Assembly (NCBI GenBank): GCA_013289695.1
Contig: JABCZK010000041.1
Span: 1 to 43,262 of the forward strand
Length of the DNA: 43,262 bases
Direction of reading: 5' to 3'
From: Acidobacteriota bacterium
GTDB lineage: Bacteria > Acidobacteriota > Terriglobia > Acidiferrales > UBA7541
Numbering within the stretch: the stretch's first letter is position 1; each line of letters opens with the position of its first letter. The position numbers were made by a program, and so were the translations under genes. Under the pieces are notes generated by a model. It saw only the letters and a list, made by a program, of their open reading frames with translations, was not told the origin of the DNA and did no database searches. Of this stretch, positions 27,142 to 35,058 are shown piece by piece.

Positions 27142-27771
27142 CTATCGCTTTGCCGGCGCAGCTGCCGCCGCGGGCGGCGGAGCGTCCGCCGCCTTTGAAA
27201 AGAAAGTGGTAACGGTCATGACGCCGGAAACGGAAGCTCCCGGAGCCAGGCGATACGTGCTGGATTTGGTCGCCACGCTGGAGAGCTTCAAATCGCCGAC
27301 GTTGATGATGCGCGAGAGCCTGCCGAGCTTGGAGAAGAAATCCAGCACCGCGAAATAGGGTCCGTCGCAATCAACCTCGAAAGGCACCTCGAAGTAGAAT
27401 TGCTTTGGGGCGACGGGCAGAGCCTTGAGGCGGCGAATGGTGACGCCGGAACCGGCGGCCGCGCTCTGGATCATGAGGATGAATTCATCCACCTTTTTTT
27501 CTTCCGGGACGATGGTCTGGAGAGTGGCGAGCTGTTTGGAAAGCGCATCCATTTCGGACTGCAGCTCGGCGCGGCGCTGCTTGTAAACGCGCAGGCTGGC
27601 GACGTCCGCTGCGAGCGGCTTTTCTTCCTGCTGAGCGGCTTCCAGCTCGGTGCGGACGGTGGACACTGGAAGCCCGGGTATGTAGAACCCTGCGGCGATC
27701 AAGACAACGGCGAGCCCCAGGAAAAACAGCGCTTGAATCGGCCAGGGCCAATCTCGAAAAGCGGTAGCCAT
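27142..27771 (-). CDS. pilO: type IV pilus assembly protein PilO
   Basis: Inner-membrane PilO, partner of PilN. The 209 residues comprise one membrane helix (about 10-30, PWPIQALFFLGLAVVLIAAGFY), a coiled coil (about 38-85, VASLRVYKQRRAELQSEMDALSKQ) and a ferredoxin-like periplasmic domain (VTIRRLKALPVAPKQFYFEVPFEVDCDGPYFAVLDFFSKLGRLSRIINV). It begins two bases after pilN. Confidence 0.93.
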   Translation of the reverse strand: MATAFRDWPWPIQALFFLGLAVVLIAAGFYIPGLPVSTVRTELEAAQQEEKPLAADVASLRVYKQRRAELQSEMDALSKQLATLQTIVPEEKKVDEFILMIQSAAAGSGVTIRRLKALPVAPKQFYFEVPFEVDCDGPYFAVLDFFSKLGRLSRIINVGDLKLSSVATKSSTYRLAPGASVSGVMTVTTFFSKAADAPPPAAAAAPAKR

Positions 27772-27773
27772 CG

Positions 27774-28427
27774 TTAACTCCTCCCCTTGGCCGCGGGCTG
27801 CGGGGGCGTGGTGGTGCTGGTTCCAGCAGCGGGCTTCGCCTGGGGTTGACCCGGAGCGGTGGCAGGCTGAGCGATCGCAGCGGACATGGTAAAGCCGTAG
27901 GTGGTGACGGACTTCTCCACATCGTCCTCTTTCGCTTCCTCGATCTCGATCTTGTCAAAGTAGCCGGAGCGCTTCATCTGGGTAATGAAGTTAGCGATGG
28001 AATTGACGCTACCAGACTCTCCGGTGATGTGCAGAGTGTCGCCGCTGCGATCCAGCGAGGTGAGCCAGAGCTGATCGACGCGGACGACGGTGTTGGCGAC
28101 CATTTGGAGCAATTCCTGGGCACCAGTACGGTTCTTCTGGAGGCCTTCGATGATCCCAATCTGCGTCTGCAGCGCGGCCTTCTGAGATTCGAAGCGGTCA
28201 ACTTCCTGCTTGATCTGCTGCAGGCTGGTGCGTTCGGCTTTCAGGGCAGCGATGCGCGCGTTGGTCTCATCGAGCTGGTGCTTCTGCGAATAATAGGTGA
28301 CGGAAAGAACCACCAGCGCGATAGCGAGGGCCGCGACTCCCAGCAAAATCTGTAGCGTGGACTCCAGTGGCACGGATTGTTTGGTGGCCTTGGGACGGAC
28401 CTGGCCCAGTAAGTTGATGCGGATCAT
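27774..28427 (-). CDS. pilN: type IV pilus assembly protein PilN
   Basis: PilN binds PilM through its cytoplasmic N-terminal motif, seen here as MIRINLLGQ. The 217 residues continue with a membrane helix (about 26-46), a coiled coil (about 50-100, DETNARIAALKAERTSLQQIKQEVDRFESQKAALQ) and a periplasmic domain (VVRVDQLWLTSLDRSGDTLHITGES). The tail is Pro/Ala/Thr-rich. Its start overlaps the pilM stop by four bases. Confidence 0.94.
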   Translation of the reverse strand: MIRINLLGQVRPKATKQSVPLESTLQILLGVAALAIALVVLSVTYYSQKHQLDETNARIAALKAERTSLQQIKQEVDRFESQKAALQTQIGIIEGLQKNRTGAQELLQMVANTVVRVDQLWLTSLDRSGDTLHITGESGSVNSIANFITQMKRSGYFDKIEIEEAKEDDVEKSVTTYGFTMSAAIAQPATAPGQPQAKPAAGTSTTTPPQPAAKGRS

Positions 28428-29476
28428 GGCGTATCGAAGCTCCTCAGCGCCAGGCCCACAGCGATCGCCAGGCGCGGCGCCAACTCACGGATCTGGCTTT
28501 CATCGTGACGCCCAGGATTGATTGCAATTTTACGGAACGGATAGAGTTCCTCGACCGGCATCGCAAATTCCTCTTTGAGCAGCTCCAGCAAGCCGGGAAC
28601 GCGAGCCGTGCCGCCGGCGACGTAAATGCGGCGGATATTTTCACCGCTGGCGGTCGCGCGGAAGAAGTCGAAGGTCTTTTGAATTTCCAGAATCAAGATA
28701 TCGGAGACGGAGCGCAGAATCGCGGTGCGCTGTTCTTCGTTGACGCCCGCCAGGGTACCGCCCATCTTCAGTTTTTCGGCGTCCTCGAAACTCAGGTCCA
28801 GTTCTTTCTGCAACGCGTCGGTGTACTGATTGCCGCCGACGGAAACGTCGCGCGTAAACAAGGGCGTCCAGCCGCGAACGATGTTGATGTTCATGACGCT
28901 GGCGCCGACGTTGAGCAAAGCGACGACTTGCGAGGGGTCGGGCTCGTAATTGACCTCGAAGCAGTTCTGCAGGGCGAACGCGTCGATGTCCACAACCACC
29001 GGAGTCTTCCCTGCCTGTGCCAGCACGTTGGTGTGGTTCAGGATTTTGTCTTTTTTGACCGCGACCAGCAGCACGTCCATCTGATTCTCGGTGGCCTCAA
29101 GCAACTGATGGCTGAGATTCACGTCGGCGATGTCGAAAGGTATGTGCTGGCTGGCTTCGGCCTGCACGCGGTCGAAGAGCTCGTCCTCGGTCATCAGCGG
29201 CATGCTGACGCGCTTGACGATCACGGAGTGGCCGGACACGGAAGTGGCCACGTCTTTCGTTTTAATTTTTTGATTGTCGAAGATCGAGATGATTTTCTCG
29301 GCGACCGAAGGAGCGTCCATGATGGCGCCGTCCACGACGGTATCCTGGGCGAGGGTTTCGATGCCGTAACTGACCAGCTCGTAGCCGGCCTTGGTCTTCT
29401 TCAGCTCGACTGCCTTGACAGAACTCGAGCCGATGTCCAGGCCGATTAATGATTTCGTTTTACCCAGATTGAACAT
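28424..29476 (-). CDS. pilM: type IV pilus assembly ATPase-like protein PilM
   Basis: PilM is an actin-like cytoplasmic protein that docks to PilN and regulates the pilus motors. About 350 residues. Motifs include LIGLDIGSSSVKAVEL (phosphate 1), VATSVSGHSVIVKRV, VVDIDAFALQNCFE, LLNVGASVMNINIV (phosphate 2) and IRRIYVAGGTARVPGLLELL (adenosine). I choose ATG 29476 (MFNLGKTKSL) with GAGGGG seven bases upstream; a GTG at 29491 would add five residues. First gene of the pil operon. Confidence 0.95.
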   Translation of the reverse strand: MFNLGKTKSLIGLDIGSSSVKAVELKKTKAGYELVSYGIETLAQDTVVDGAIMDAPSVAEKIISIFDNQKIKTKDVATSVSGHSVIVKRVSMPLMTEDELFDRVQAEASQHIPFDIADVNLSHQLLEATENQMDVLLVAVKKDKILNHTNVLAQAGKTPVVVDIDAFALQNCFEVNYEPDPSQVVALLNVGASVMNINIVRGWTPLFTRDVSVGGNQYTDALQKELDLSFEDAEKLKMGGTLAGVNEEQRTAILRSVSDILILEIQKTFDFFRATASGENIRRIYVAGGTARVPGLLELLKEEFAMPVEELYPFRKIAINPGRHDESQIRELAPRLAIAVGLALRSFDTP

Positions 29477-29666
29477 CGCGCGGCCCCTCACTCCTCACCC
29501 CATCCCGCTTCGCAGGACGGACACGGCTTCATCTGGTGCATAAAAATTTTCTTGGAGAAAACTCTCAAAACCCGCTTACCGCTTCGCCACATCACCCCGG
29601 CAACGGCGCTGACCCTGGAGAGGTCCGTCAGTACTGCTACGCCCGGTACCTTTCCTCTTTCTCCGT

Positions 29667-29694
29667 TTATTACATCCGCAGCACAGAGTGTCAA
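29667..29694 (-). promoter_or_regulatory. candidate sigma-70 promoter of pilMNOPQ
   Basis: On the minus strand a perfect TTGACA (29694-29689) and TAATAA (29672-29667) are spaced by 16 bases. The leader to pilM would be about 180 bases. Three direct repeats lie just upstream. Confidence 0.5.
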
Positions 29695-29737
29695 GCAACG
29701 TGTTCCGATGGTGTGCTATTGGTAAAACATAGACCGG

Positions 29738-29777
29738 AAGTACAGGTAGGCGAAAAGTACAGGTGAAAAGGACAGGT
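29738..29777. repeat. three direct 10-bp repeats upstream of the pil promoter
   Basis: AAGTACAGGT at 29738-29747 and 29755-29764, and AAGGACAGGT at 29768-29777, spaced 17 and 13 bases start to start. They lie 44-83 bases upstream of the putative -35 box of pilM. They may be activator sites. Confidence 0.6.
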
Positions 29778-29814
29778 AGGGTGTGGCTAAAGGGCTGAAA
29801 TACTGCGGGAAAGG

Positions 29815-29845
29815 CCCAAAAAGGCGAACAGTTTGGCGTTCGCCT
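29815..29845 (-). terminator. rho-independent terminator of ubiD-family gene
   Basis: On the minus strand AGGCGAAC and GTTCGCCT pair around an 8-base loop (29845-29822), followed by a T run. It lies six bases after the decarboxylase stop. Confidence 0.85.
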
Positions 29846-29850
29846 AAGGT

Positions 29851-31317
29851 TTACTTTTTGTTCGGTAGGGTGAGTTTAAGTTGCTGCCAAATTGCGTCCG
29901 CGCGCTTTTTTGTAGCGTGGTCCATTTTTATTTCGTCTGGCCAGCGGCCAGCGTAACCCTCTTCCGGCCATTTGCGCGTGGCATCCACGCCCATCTTCGA
30001 ACCGAAATCCTGGCGGCGCGCGGCATGATCCAGAGTGTCCACTGGACCGAGAACGAACTGGATATCGCGCTCGGGATCAATGGCGCAGAGCGCTTTCCAG
30101 ACGACTTCGCTGGAGTTTTGCACGTCCACGTCGTGATCCACGACCACAACCACTTTGGTGAACATCGCCTGGCCGAGCGACCAGATCGCATTCATGATTT
30201 TGCGCGCTTGGCCTGGGTAGCTTTTGCGGATGGCGACGATCATCAGATTTTGGAAGATGCCTTCGGCGGGCATGGCCACGTCCACAATTTCCGGGTACTG
30301 CATCTTCATCACGGGCATGAAGACGCGCTCGATGGCGTGGCCCATGAAATAGTCTTCCTGGGGAGGAGGGCCGACGATGGTGGTTAGATACAGCGGGTCT
30401 TTGCGGTGGGTGATGCATTGCACGTGGAAGACGGGAAACTGGCCTTCGAGGGAGTAGAAACCGGTGTGGTCGCCGAAGGGGCCTTCCGTGCGCATCTCGC
30501 CGATTTCGACGTAGCCTTCGAGGACGATCTCGGCGTTGGCGGGGACTTCAAGGTCCACCGTATTGCAGGCGACCAAGTCCACCGGGTCTTTGCGCAGGAA
30601 GCCCGAGAACATGAACTCGTCCATGTCGGGTGGAACGGGCAGGATGCCGGCGAGCGCGGTGGCGGGGTCGGCGCCGATGGCTACGGCGACTTCGAGTCTG
30701 CCATTGGGATTTTTCGCGCGGCTGCTTCGGTAATGATCAGCGCCGTGCTTTTGCGTTTGCCAGTGCATGCCGGTGGTGCGGGAGTCGTACACCTGCATGC
30801 GGTAACAGCCGACGTTGCGTTTGCCGTTTTCCGGATTCTTGGTGATTACCATGGGCCAGGTGATGTAGCGGCCACCATCCTGCGGCCAGCACTTCAGGAT
30901 TGGAAATGCGTCGAGCGAAAAATTATGGGTTAGGACGACTTCCTGGCAGGCGCCGTTGCGGACGGATTTTGGAAAGTATGAGCCGATTTCGGCGAGCTTC
31001 GGGAGCATTTTCACTTTTTCCAGGAGCCCTTGGGGAGACTGCAGGTCGAGGAAGGAGCTGATGCGGCCAGCGACTTCTTCGAGCGAGTCGACTTCGAGCG
31101 CCAGACACATGCGGCGTTCGGTGCCGACCAGATTCGTGACGACTGGGAAGCGCGAGCCCTTGGGGCGTTCGAAGAGCAAAGCTGGACCGCCAGCTTTTAC
31201 GGCGCGGTCGGAAATTTCGGTGATCTCGAAGACGGGGTCAACTTCGAGCTGAATGCGGCTTAGCTCGTTTTGCTTTTCCAGTTTGTGGATGAAATCGCGC
31301 AGATCTCGGTACGCCAC
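29851..31317 (-). CDS. UbiD-family (prenylated-FMN) decarboxylase
   Basis: A 488-residue enzyme of the UbiD family, which decarboxylates (or carboxylates) unsaturated or aromatic acids using prenylated FMN. It starts AYRDLRDFIHKLEKQNELSRI. Family landmarks include RNVGCYRMQVYDSRTTGMHW and GADHYR (cofactor and metal region), VACNTVDLEVPANAEIVLEGY, EGPFGDHTGFYS and VVVVDHDVDVQN. Length fits 4-hydroxy-3-polyprenylbenzoate decarboxylase, suggesting ubiquinone/menaquinone work, but no ubiX or other quinone gene is present. The GTG start at 31317 follows GGAGGGG; the longer frame to 31434 translates a repeat. Confidence 0.9.
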   Translation of the reverse strand: MAYRDLRDFIHKLEKQNELSRIQLEVDPVFEITEISDRAVKAGGPALLFERPKGSRFPVVTNLVGTERRMCLALEVDSLEEVAGRISSFLDLQSPQGLLEKVKMLPKLAEIGSYFPKSVRNGACQEVVLTHNFSLDAFPILKCWPQDGGRYITWPMVITKNPENGKRNVGCYRMQVYDSRTTGMHWQTQKHGADHYRSSRAKNPNGRLEVAVAIGADPATALAGILPVPPDMDEFMFSGFLRKDPVDLVACNTVDLEVPANAEIVLEGYVEIGEMRTEGPFGDHTGFYSLEGQFPVFHVQCITHRKDPLYLTTIVGPPPQEDYFMGHAIERVFMPVMKMQYPEIVDVAMPAEGIFQNLMIVAIRKSYPGQARKIMNAIWSLGQAMFTKVVVVVDHDVDVQNSSEVVWKALCAIDPERDIQFVLGPVDTLDHAARRQDFGSKMGVDATRKWPEEGYAGRWPDEIKMDHATKKRADAIWQQLKLTLPNKK

Positions 31318-31513
31318 TTCCCCTCCCGGTGTCGGTCTTGGCTTTGCCACTTTAACACGGAGGGTGGGGTGGTTGAAGTTGGGAGAGAAATTCAAAAGAT
31401 TTAACACCGAGACACAGAGGAAAGCGGAGAACACATAGAAAGACAGAGCTCGCAGAGCGAACGACGGAGCTGCCGCGCAGATGGCGCGGGCGCGGAGGGC
31501 GCCGATTGGGCGG

Positions 31514-32182
31514 CTACTTCGCGGCAGCGCTGACGGACGCAGTGGCAGGAGAGTTGGCCGAAGAACCGGCGTTCACGGTTTCGTTTCTGCGCGGCTGAGC
31601 GAGCAGGTGGGCGGCGAGATCGCGGTCGCGACCTACGAGCGCACTTTTGCAACTGGTGAGGAGCGGGATTCCCAGTGTTACCGCTTCGCTGACCTGACGG
31701 AAATCGTTCGGCAGGCGTGCAAAGAACGATTGCTTTAGATTATTGTCCGAAGGGGCGACCGGTTCTTCGTCGCTGCGCAGCGCGCGATGAATCACAATCT
31801 GAAAACGAGCGCGAGCAATGCCGCTGGAATCAACGGCACCGAGATACCGTTTGAGCATGCCCACGGCCAGCTCGGTGGGCTCGGCGACCAGCAAAAGAGC
31901 ATCTGCCGTTTTCAGGATGCTGGCCCACTCGGCGGCGTTCACGAAACCGAGATCCACTACCACGAGGTCGAACGCTCCACATGCCAATTCTAGAACTCGC
32001 AGCAAATCCTCGATGGTGATGGACTGCCGCTGTTCGGCGCGCATCGCCGCGTGCAAGTGCCCGACGAGAGTCTCGATGCCGGACTTCTGGCGCGTGAGCA
32101 TACTGGCAAGGAGGGCCACGTCGAGACGGTTCGCAGGTTCGAGAGCGTCCAGGAGAGTGAAGCGGGGGCTGAAGTCGAGCAT
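31514..32182 (-). CDS. CpaE/MinD-like ATPase, C-terminal part (split gene)
   Basis: A 222-residue frame starting MLDFSPRFTLLDALEPANRL. It matches the body of CpaE/TadZ-type MinD relatives: IEDLLRVLELACGAFDLVVVDLGFVNAAEWA (Walker B-like) and ADALLLVAEPTELAVGMLKRYL, FFARLPNDFRQVSEAVTLGIPL. The P-loop is missing from this frame; it is in the preceding frame, whose TAA overlaps this ATG (TAATG). CpaE proteins help localise Tad-type pili or secretion machines. No cpaF or tad genes are nearby. It may be a broken gene or a two-piece protein made by translational reinitiation. Confidence 0.75.
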   Translation of the reverse strand: MLDFSPRFTLLDALEPANRLDVALLASMLTRQKSGIETLVGHLHAAMRAEQRQSITIEDLLRVLELACGAFDLVVVDLGFVNAAEWASILKTADALLLVAEPTELAVGMLKRYLGAVDSSGIARARFQIVIHRALRSDEEPVAPSDNNLKQSFFARLPNDFRQVSEAVTLGIPLLTSCKSALVGRDRDLAAHLLAQPRRNETVNAGSSANSPATASVSAAAK

Positions 32183-32331
32183 TAAAGGATCTGGCCGAAG
32201 GGACGCGCAAATTCGAGCAGCGCGATGCGCTTGCCAGTGAGGTGGCTCAATTGCGCGGCGAGGTTGAGGGCGCCAGTGGTGGTTCCGACGCCGCCCTTGG
32301 GGCCATTAACGATTATTAATCTTTCGGCCAT
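32182..32331 (-). CDS. CpaE/MinD-like ATPase, N-terminal P-loop piece
   Basis: A 49-residue frame: MAERLIIVNGPKGGVGTTTG, then ALNLAAQLSHLTGKRIALLE and FARPFGQIL. It carries the deviant Walker A of the CpaE family (GPKGGVGTTT). It has a good ribosome site (GGGAGG, 8 bases upstream of ATG 32331). It stops at TAA 32184-32182, sharing one base with the start of the downstream piece. One extra T in the CTTTAA run would join both pieces as ...GQILLMLDF..., as in intact homologs. Confidence 0.7.
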   Translation of the reverse strand: MAERLIIVNGPKGGVGTTTGALNLAAQLSHLTGKRIALLEFARPFGQIL

Positions 32332-32635
32332 ACCGTGAGCCTCCCAACGTGGATTCCGCAAATGGTTATGCGTGGCAAGTCGTAGGAGACAAATCTGCTC
32401 GCACGGTTACAATGACGGGCAATTTCAATGCCACCGTCGCGGGCGCCGAGGTCCTTCGCGCACATCTCTCTACAAGTGGCAAATTGAACCGCCATACTGT
32501 AATCATCGGCAAGCGCTGGAGAATCCTTACGCGATTTTGAGGCGGAAAGGCGATATTATTTCGCGGTCCTTTGCGTTCCCGGTTGAGCACGGTAAGGGAA
32601 AATCTCACGCAGCAACAGGGGAGCAGCGCCACTCG
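32332..32635. other. divergent spacer without recognised gene
   Basis: Separates the split CpaE gene (minus) from the YciI-like gene (plus). A 63-codon frame from GTG 32349 is present but has no family features. I see nothing else definite. Confidence 0.5.
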
Positions 32636-32944
32636 ATGAGCAAACAACATTTTTACTTTAAGCTGATTCCGCCGCGGCCGACGTTCGGCACGGATATGAC
32701 CGCCGAAGAGAAAGCGCTGATGCAGCAGCATCTGACGTATACCCGCGAGGCGTTCGATGCCGGAAAGGTTTTGATCTACGGACCGGTGCTGGCGAGCGCG
32801 GGAGCTTTCGGCGTCGCGATTTTGGAGATGGAGGACGCGGCGGAAGTGCAGCAATTTGGCGATGCGGATCCGTCAATCAAGGCGGGAATGAATCGCTTTG
32901 AGTTTTTCCCGATGCGCGTGGGAGCTGCGCGCGGGACCGCTTGA
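32636..32944 (+). CDS. YciI-like domain protein
   Basis: A 102-residue small alpha/beta protein of the YCII superfamily (dimeric ferredoxin-like fold, role usually unknown). It reads FYFKLIPPRPTFGTDMTAEE, then LMQQHLTYTREAFDAGKVLIYGPV with the conserved His, then GVAILEMEDAAEVQQFGDADPSIKAGM, the Asp-Pro-rich motif of the family. The ATG at 32636 follows AGGGGAG by about 12 bases. It stands alone next to the integration footprint. Confidence 0.8.
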   Translation: MSKQHFYFKLIPPRPTFGTDMTAEEKALMQQHLTYTREAFDAGKVLIYGPVLASAGAFGVAILEMEDAAEVQQFGDADPSIKAGMNRFEFFPMRVGAARGTA

Positions 32945-33023
32945 AATTGTATCGCGTGCGGGATCCGCGCGATGAGCTTTTCACCGGGCTGCTTGATTAG
33001 AAATAATCGCGGGCAGCTGGAAT

Positions 33024-33065
33024 GAGCGGGCGGCGTACAATGGCAGTATAGAAGCTTCCCAAGCT
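33024..33065. repeat. attachment-site-like duplicate of the tRNA-Gly 5' half
   Basis: Forty-two bases identical to 33635-33676 except one G-for-T at tRNA position 8; the last 32 bases are exact and run to just past the anticodon. The second copy is in the intact tRNA-Gly. It is the pattern left by tyrosine-recombinase insertion in a tRNA. Confidence 0.85.
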
Positions 33066-33276
33066 CACTCTAAGTCACTCTAAAGTGTTGAAACGGCGGC
33101 ATATCACTTTCGCAAGACGCGCCTCAGTTGTGACCTGATGTGACCCAGATGTGACCGCCAGAAAATCCACTGAGAAACTCGCGCAGAACCCCCTGCAAGG
33201 AATATCCTTTCTTTCAAGTTGGCTAACCTGTATCCACCTCCTGCGGCTGCATCGGTAAGGCAAAGAAGCTCTGCGA

Positions 33277-33606
33277 ATGCTGAAAAGATTTCTCAGCGGC
33301 ATTCGCGTAGCGACTGATTTCGTCTTCCACTCACGACGCGGTTCCCCACTGCGCGAAACAAGTGTGCTCACACACGGTCTGCATCCCGCGCTCAAGGCAG
33401 TTGGATTGCCGCAGGGAGGATTGCACTGTTTTAGGCGCGGTTGCAATCGTCGGTGGGAGCTCGCTGGAATGAATCCCGCTGTACAACGTCAGATGATGGG
33501 TCACAGTTCGTCTGCGATGACAGCACGGTATTCTGGCGAAATTCCACTCGAACAAGTCCGAGTTGTGACCCAATGTGACCCAAAGCGTTTTGTGGCGGTC
33601 GCGTAA
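33277..33606 (+). pseudogene. tyrosine recombinase (integrase), C-terminal fragment
   Basis: An open frame of 109 residues that reads RVATDFVFHSRRGSPLRETS, then LHCFRRGCNRRWELAGM with the HxxR box, MMGHSS with the second His, and ARYSGEIPLEQV with the nucleophilic Tyr. The Arg-I region and the N-terminal DNA-binding half are absent: the frame is closed at 33256-33258. It is a truncated integrase located between att-like repeats and reading towards the tRNA. Inactive as it stands. Confidence 0.8.
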
Positions 33607-33636
33607 AGTGATAGAATCGTTTCACTTAGAAGCTGA

Positions 33637-33710
33637 GCGGGCGTCGTACAATGGCAGTATAGAAGCTTCCCAAGCTTCGGACGTGGGTTCGATTCCCATC
33701 GCCCGCTCCA
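33637..33710 (+). tRNA. tRNA-Gly (anticodon CCC)
   Basis: A complete 74-base tRNA: acceptor GCGGGCG / CGCCCGC with T discriminator and encoded CCA (33708-33710), anticodon stem GAAGC / GCTTC with loop TTCCCAA (anticodon CCC), and T-arm GTGGG-TTCGATT-CCCAT. It is the target site of the element to its left, whose insertion rebuilt the 5' half. Confidence 0.96.
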
Positions 33711-33862
33711 ATACTTCGCAAAATTCCTGTTGATTCGGCTGCCCTTGCTCGCCTTGCGTTCCTCTATTTGTGCTCATTTGACCCCGGTTTTGCGCCCATT
33801 TTGCGCTCAAGTCTATCTATAGGAGACACGATGTGACGACGAGAACTGTAAACCTCGCACCT

Positions 33863-34015
33863 ACCCACGCGCACCGGGCGTGGCAGCGAGGAATAAAACT
33901 CCCGCACGTTGTCGCCTTCGTGCTTGAGAGTTAGCTCCACTACCTCCCCCGTGGTGGTGTCCAACATCGCCAACGTTTGCTGGCGAGCGTGCAAATCACA
34001 TCCTATAATTCGCAT
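33863..34015 (-). pseudogene. IS110-family transposase N-terminal fragment
   Basis: About 51 codons from ATG 34015: MRIIGCDLHARQQTLAMLD, EVVELTLKHEG and FYSSLPRPVRVG. This is the start of the DEDD-type IS110 transposase (usually 330-400 residues), including the first catalytic Asp in GCDLH. After VRVG the expected IEATG is lost and the sequence becomes unrelated. No terminal features or C-terminal serine domain remain. Confidence 0.75.
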
Positions 34016-34392
34016 CTCGGCCTCCTTCGGTCCGAGCTCTGTTAGGGTGAACACCGAACAGTTTACTCGGGCCGTCGCGAGGCCGACGTCGTTATGGCAT
34101 CAATCGTCCATGTGGATTCAAGTTTCCGGTAACGCGACTATACGTCTAAGTGGAATTGCTTCCGGGTTGCCCGTCATTCGGGCACAATCGCCAAACCATT
34201 AGGGATGGCAACTTCTGAGATTTGGCGACTAGCCTGACGAGTGACAAGACCCAACTACGAGGCTATCGAGAAACCGCGTGAAGGACGACTTGCTGGGCCG
34301 CCTTTAAACTTTTGACGAGCGTATGGCTTCAACCGTGATCCCAAACCGATGTCTCAAAGTTTGCGGTGCCTGCGGGTATTAAGCTCTCATAT
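34016..34392. other. spacer, probable insertion-sequence flank
   Basis: Upstream of the IS110 fragment and downstream of the response regulator. It may contain leftover left-end sequence of the insertion element. No gene or clear terminator is seen. Confidence 0.45.
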
Positions 34393-35058
34393 CTAGCCTT
34401 CTCGCACTGTTGCGATCCCGTGGCGCATAGCATAGTGAATGAGTTCGGCGAGGGAATGGAGGCCAAGCTTGAGCATGATCTTGGAGCGGTGCGTTTCGAC
34501 AGTCCTGACGGCGATTCCCAGCAATGCAGCGATCTCTTTATTCGTTTTCCCCTCGACCAGGAGACGGATGATTTCTACCTCGCGAGGAGTCACTCGGGCG
34601 TCTGCCCGCTCCCCTTGCCGGTGCCGACTTTTCGTTTTGAGAAAACCATCGAGAACGATTTCGGATACTTTGGGCGTTAGGAAACGCTTACCCTCCGCGA
34701 TGGCTTTCACGGCTTTCGGAAGAGAGTCCGTGAGATCGGATTTCAAAATGTATCCGTGAGCCCCTGCACCCAATGCACGCTGCACCATCTGGTCGGACTC
34801 GTGCATCGTGAGCACAAGAACTTTGGCATCTGGAACTGCTTCTAGGATTTGGCGTGCTACCTCGACTCCATCTAGTTCGGGCATGCTTATATCGACTACG
34901 GCTACATCCGGTTTCATTTCCTTTGCTTTTTCTACTGCCTCACGGCCATTCGCCGCCTCGCCGACGACTCTCCAGCCCTGCTGGGCCTGAAGGAGCGCCC
35001 GCGCGCCACGCCGCACCAACCCGTGGTCGTCTGCTATTAGAATGCGCAGTTTTTTCAT
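34393..35058 (-). CDS. NarL/FixJ-family response regulator
   Basis: A 221-residue two-component regulator. The receiver domain (about 4-120) has the acidic pair DD at 10-11, the phospho-acceptor Asp56 (VVDISMPELDG) and Lys106 (HGYILKSD). A LuxR-type HTH (about 155-215) reads LTPREVEIIRLL-like with EGKTNKEIAALLGIAVRTVETHRSKIM. Its start overlaps the kinase stop by four bases (ATGA), so it is the cognate partner of the MHYT kinase. Targets are not visible. Confidence 0.95.
   Translation of the reverse strand: MKKLRILIADDHGLVRRGARALLQAQQGWRVVGEAANGREAVEKAKEMKPDVAVVDISMPELDGVEVARQILEAVPDAKVLVLTMHESDQMVQRALGAGAHGYILKSDLTDSLPKAVKAIAEGKRFLTPKVSEIVLDGFLKTKSRHRQGERADARVTPREVEIIRLLVEGKTNKEIAALLGIAVRTVETHRSKIMLKLGLHSLAELIHYAMRHGIATVREG

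Larger units (their letters stand above)
33024..33676. mobile_element. remnant of an integrated element at tRNA-Gly
   Basis: The interval between the two att-like repeats contains only an integrase C-terminal fragment and flanking TGTGACC direct repeats (33126-33146 and 33561-33581). Any cargo has been deleted, or this is a minimal leftover. No other gene is seen here. Confidence 0.7.

Noticed and set aside
29492..29850. possible CRISPR-like repeats upstream of pilM
   Set aside because: Only three imperfect 10-bp repeats at irregular spacing; no spacers and no cas genes.
32349..32540. 63-codon frame starting at GTG
   Set aside because: No family resemblance, no convincing ribosome site; lies in a divergent spacer.
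33622..33810. 62-codon frame containing MGIEPTSEAWEASILPLYDAR
   Set aside because: It is the reverse-strand translation of the tRNA-Gly and its flank, a known spurious protein.
34016..34202. plus-strand frame over the IS110 flank
   Set aside because: Part of a frame antisense to the transposase fragment, with no features of its own.
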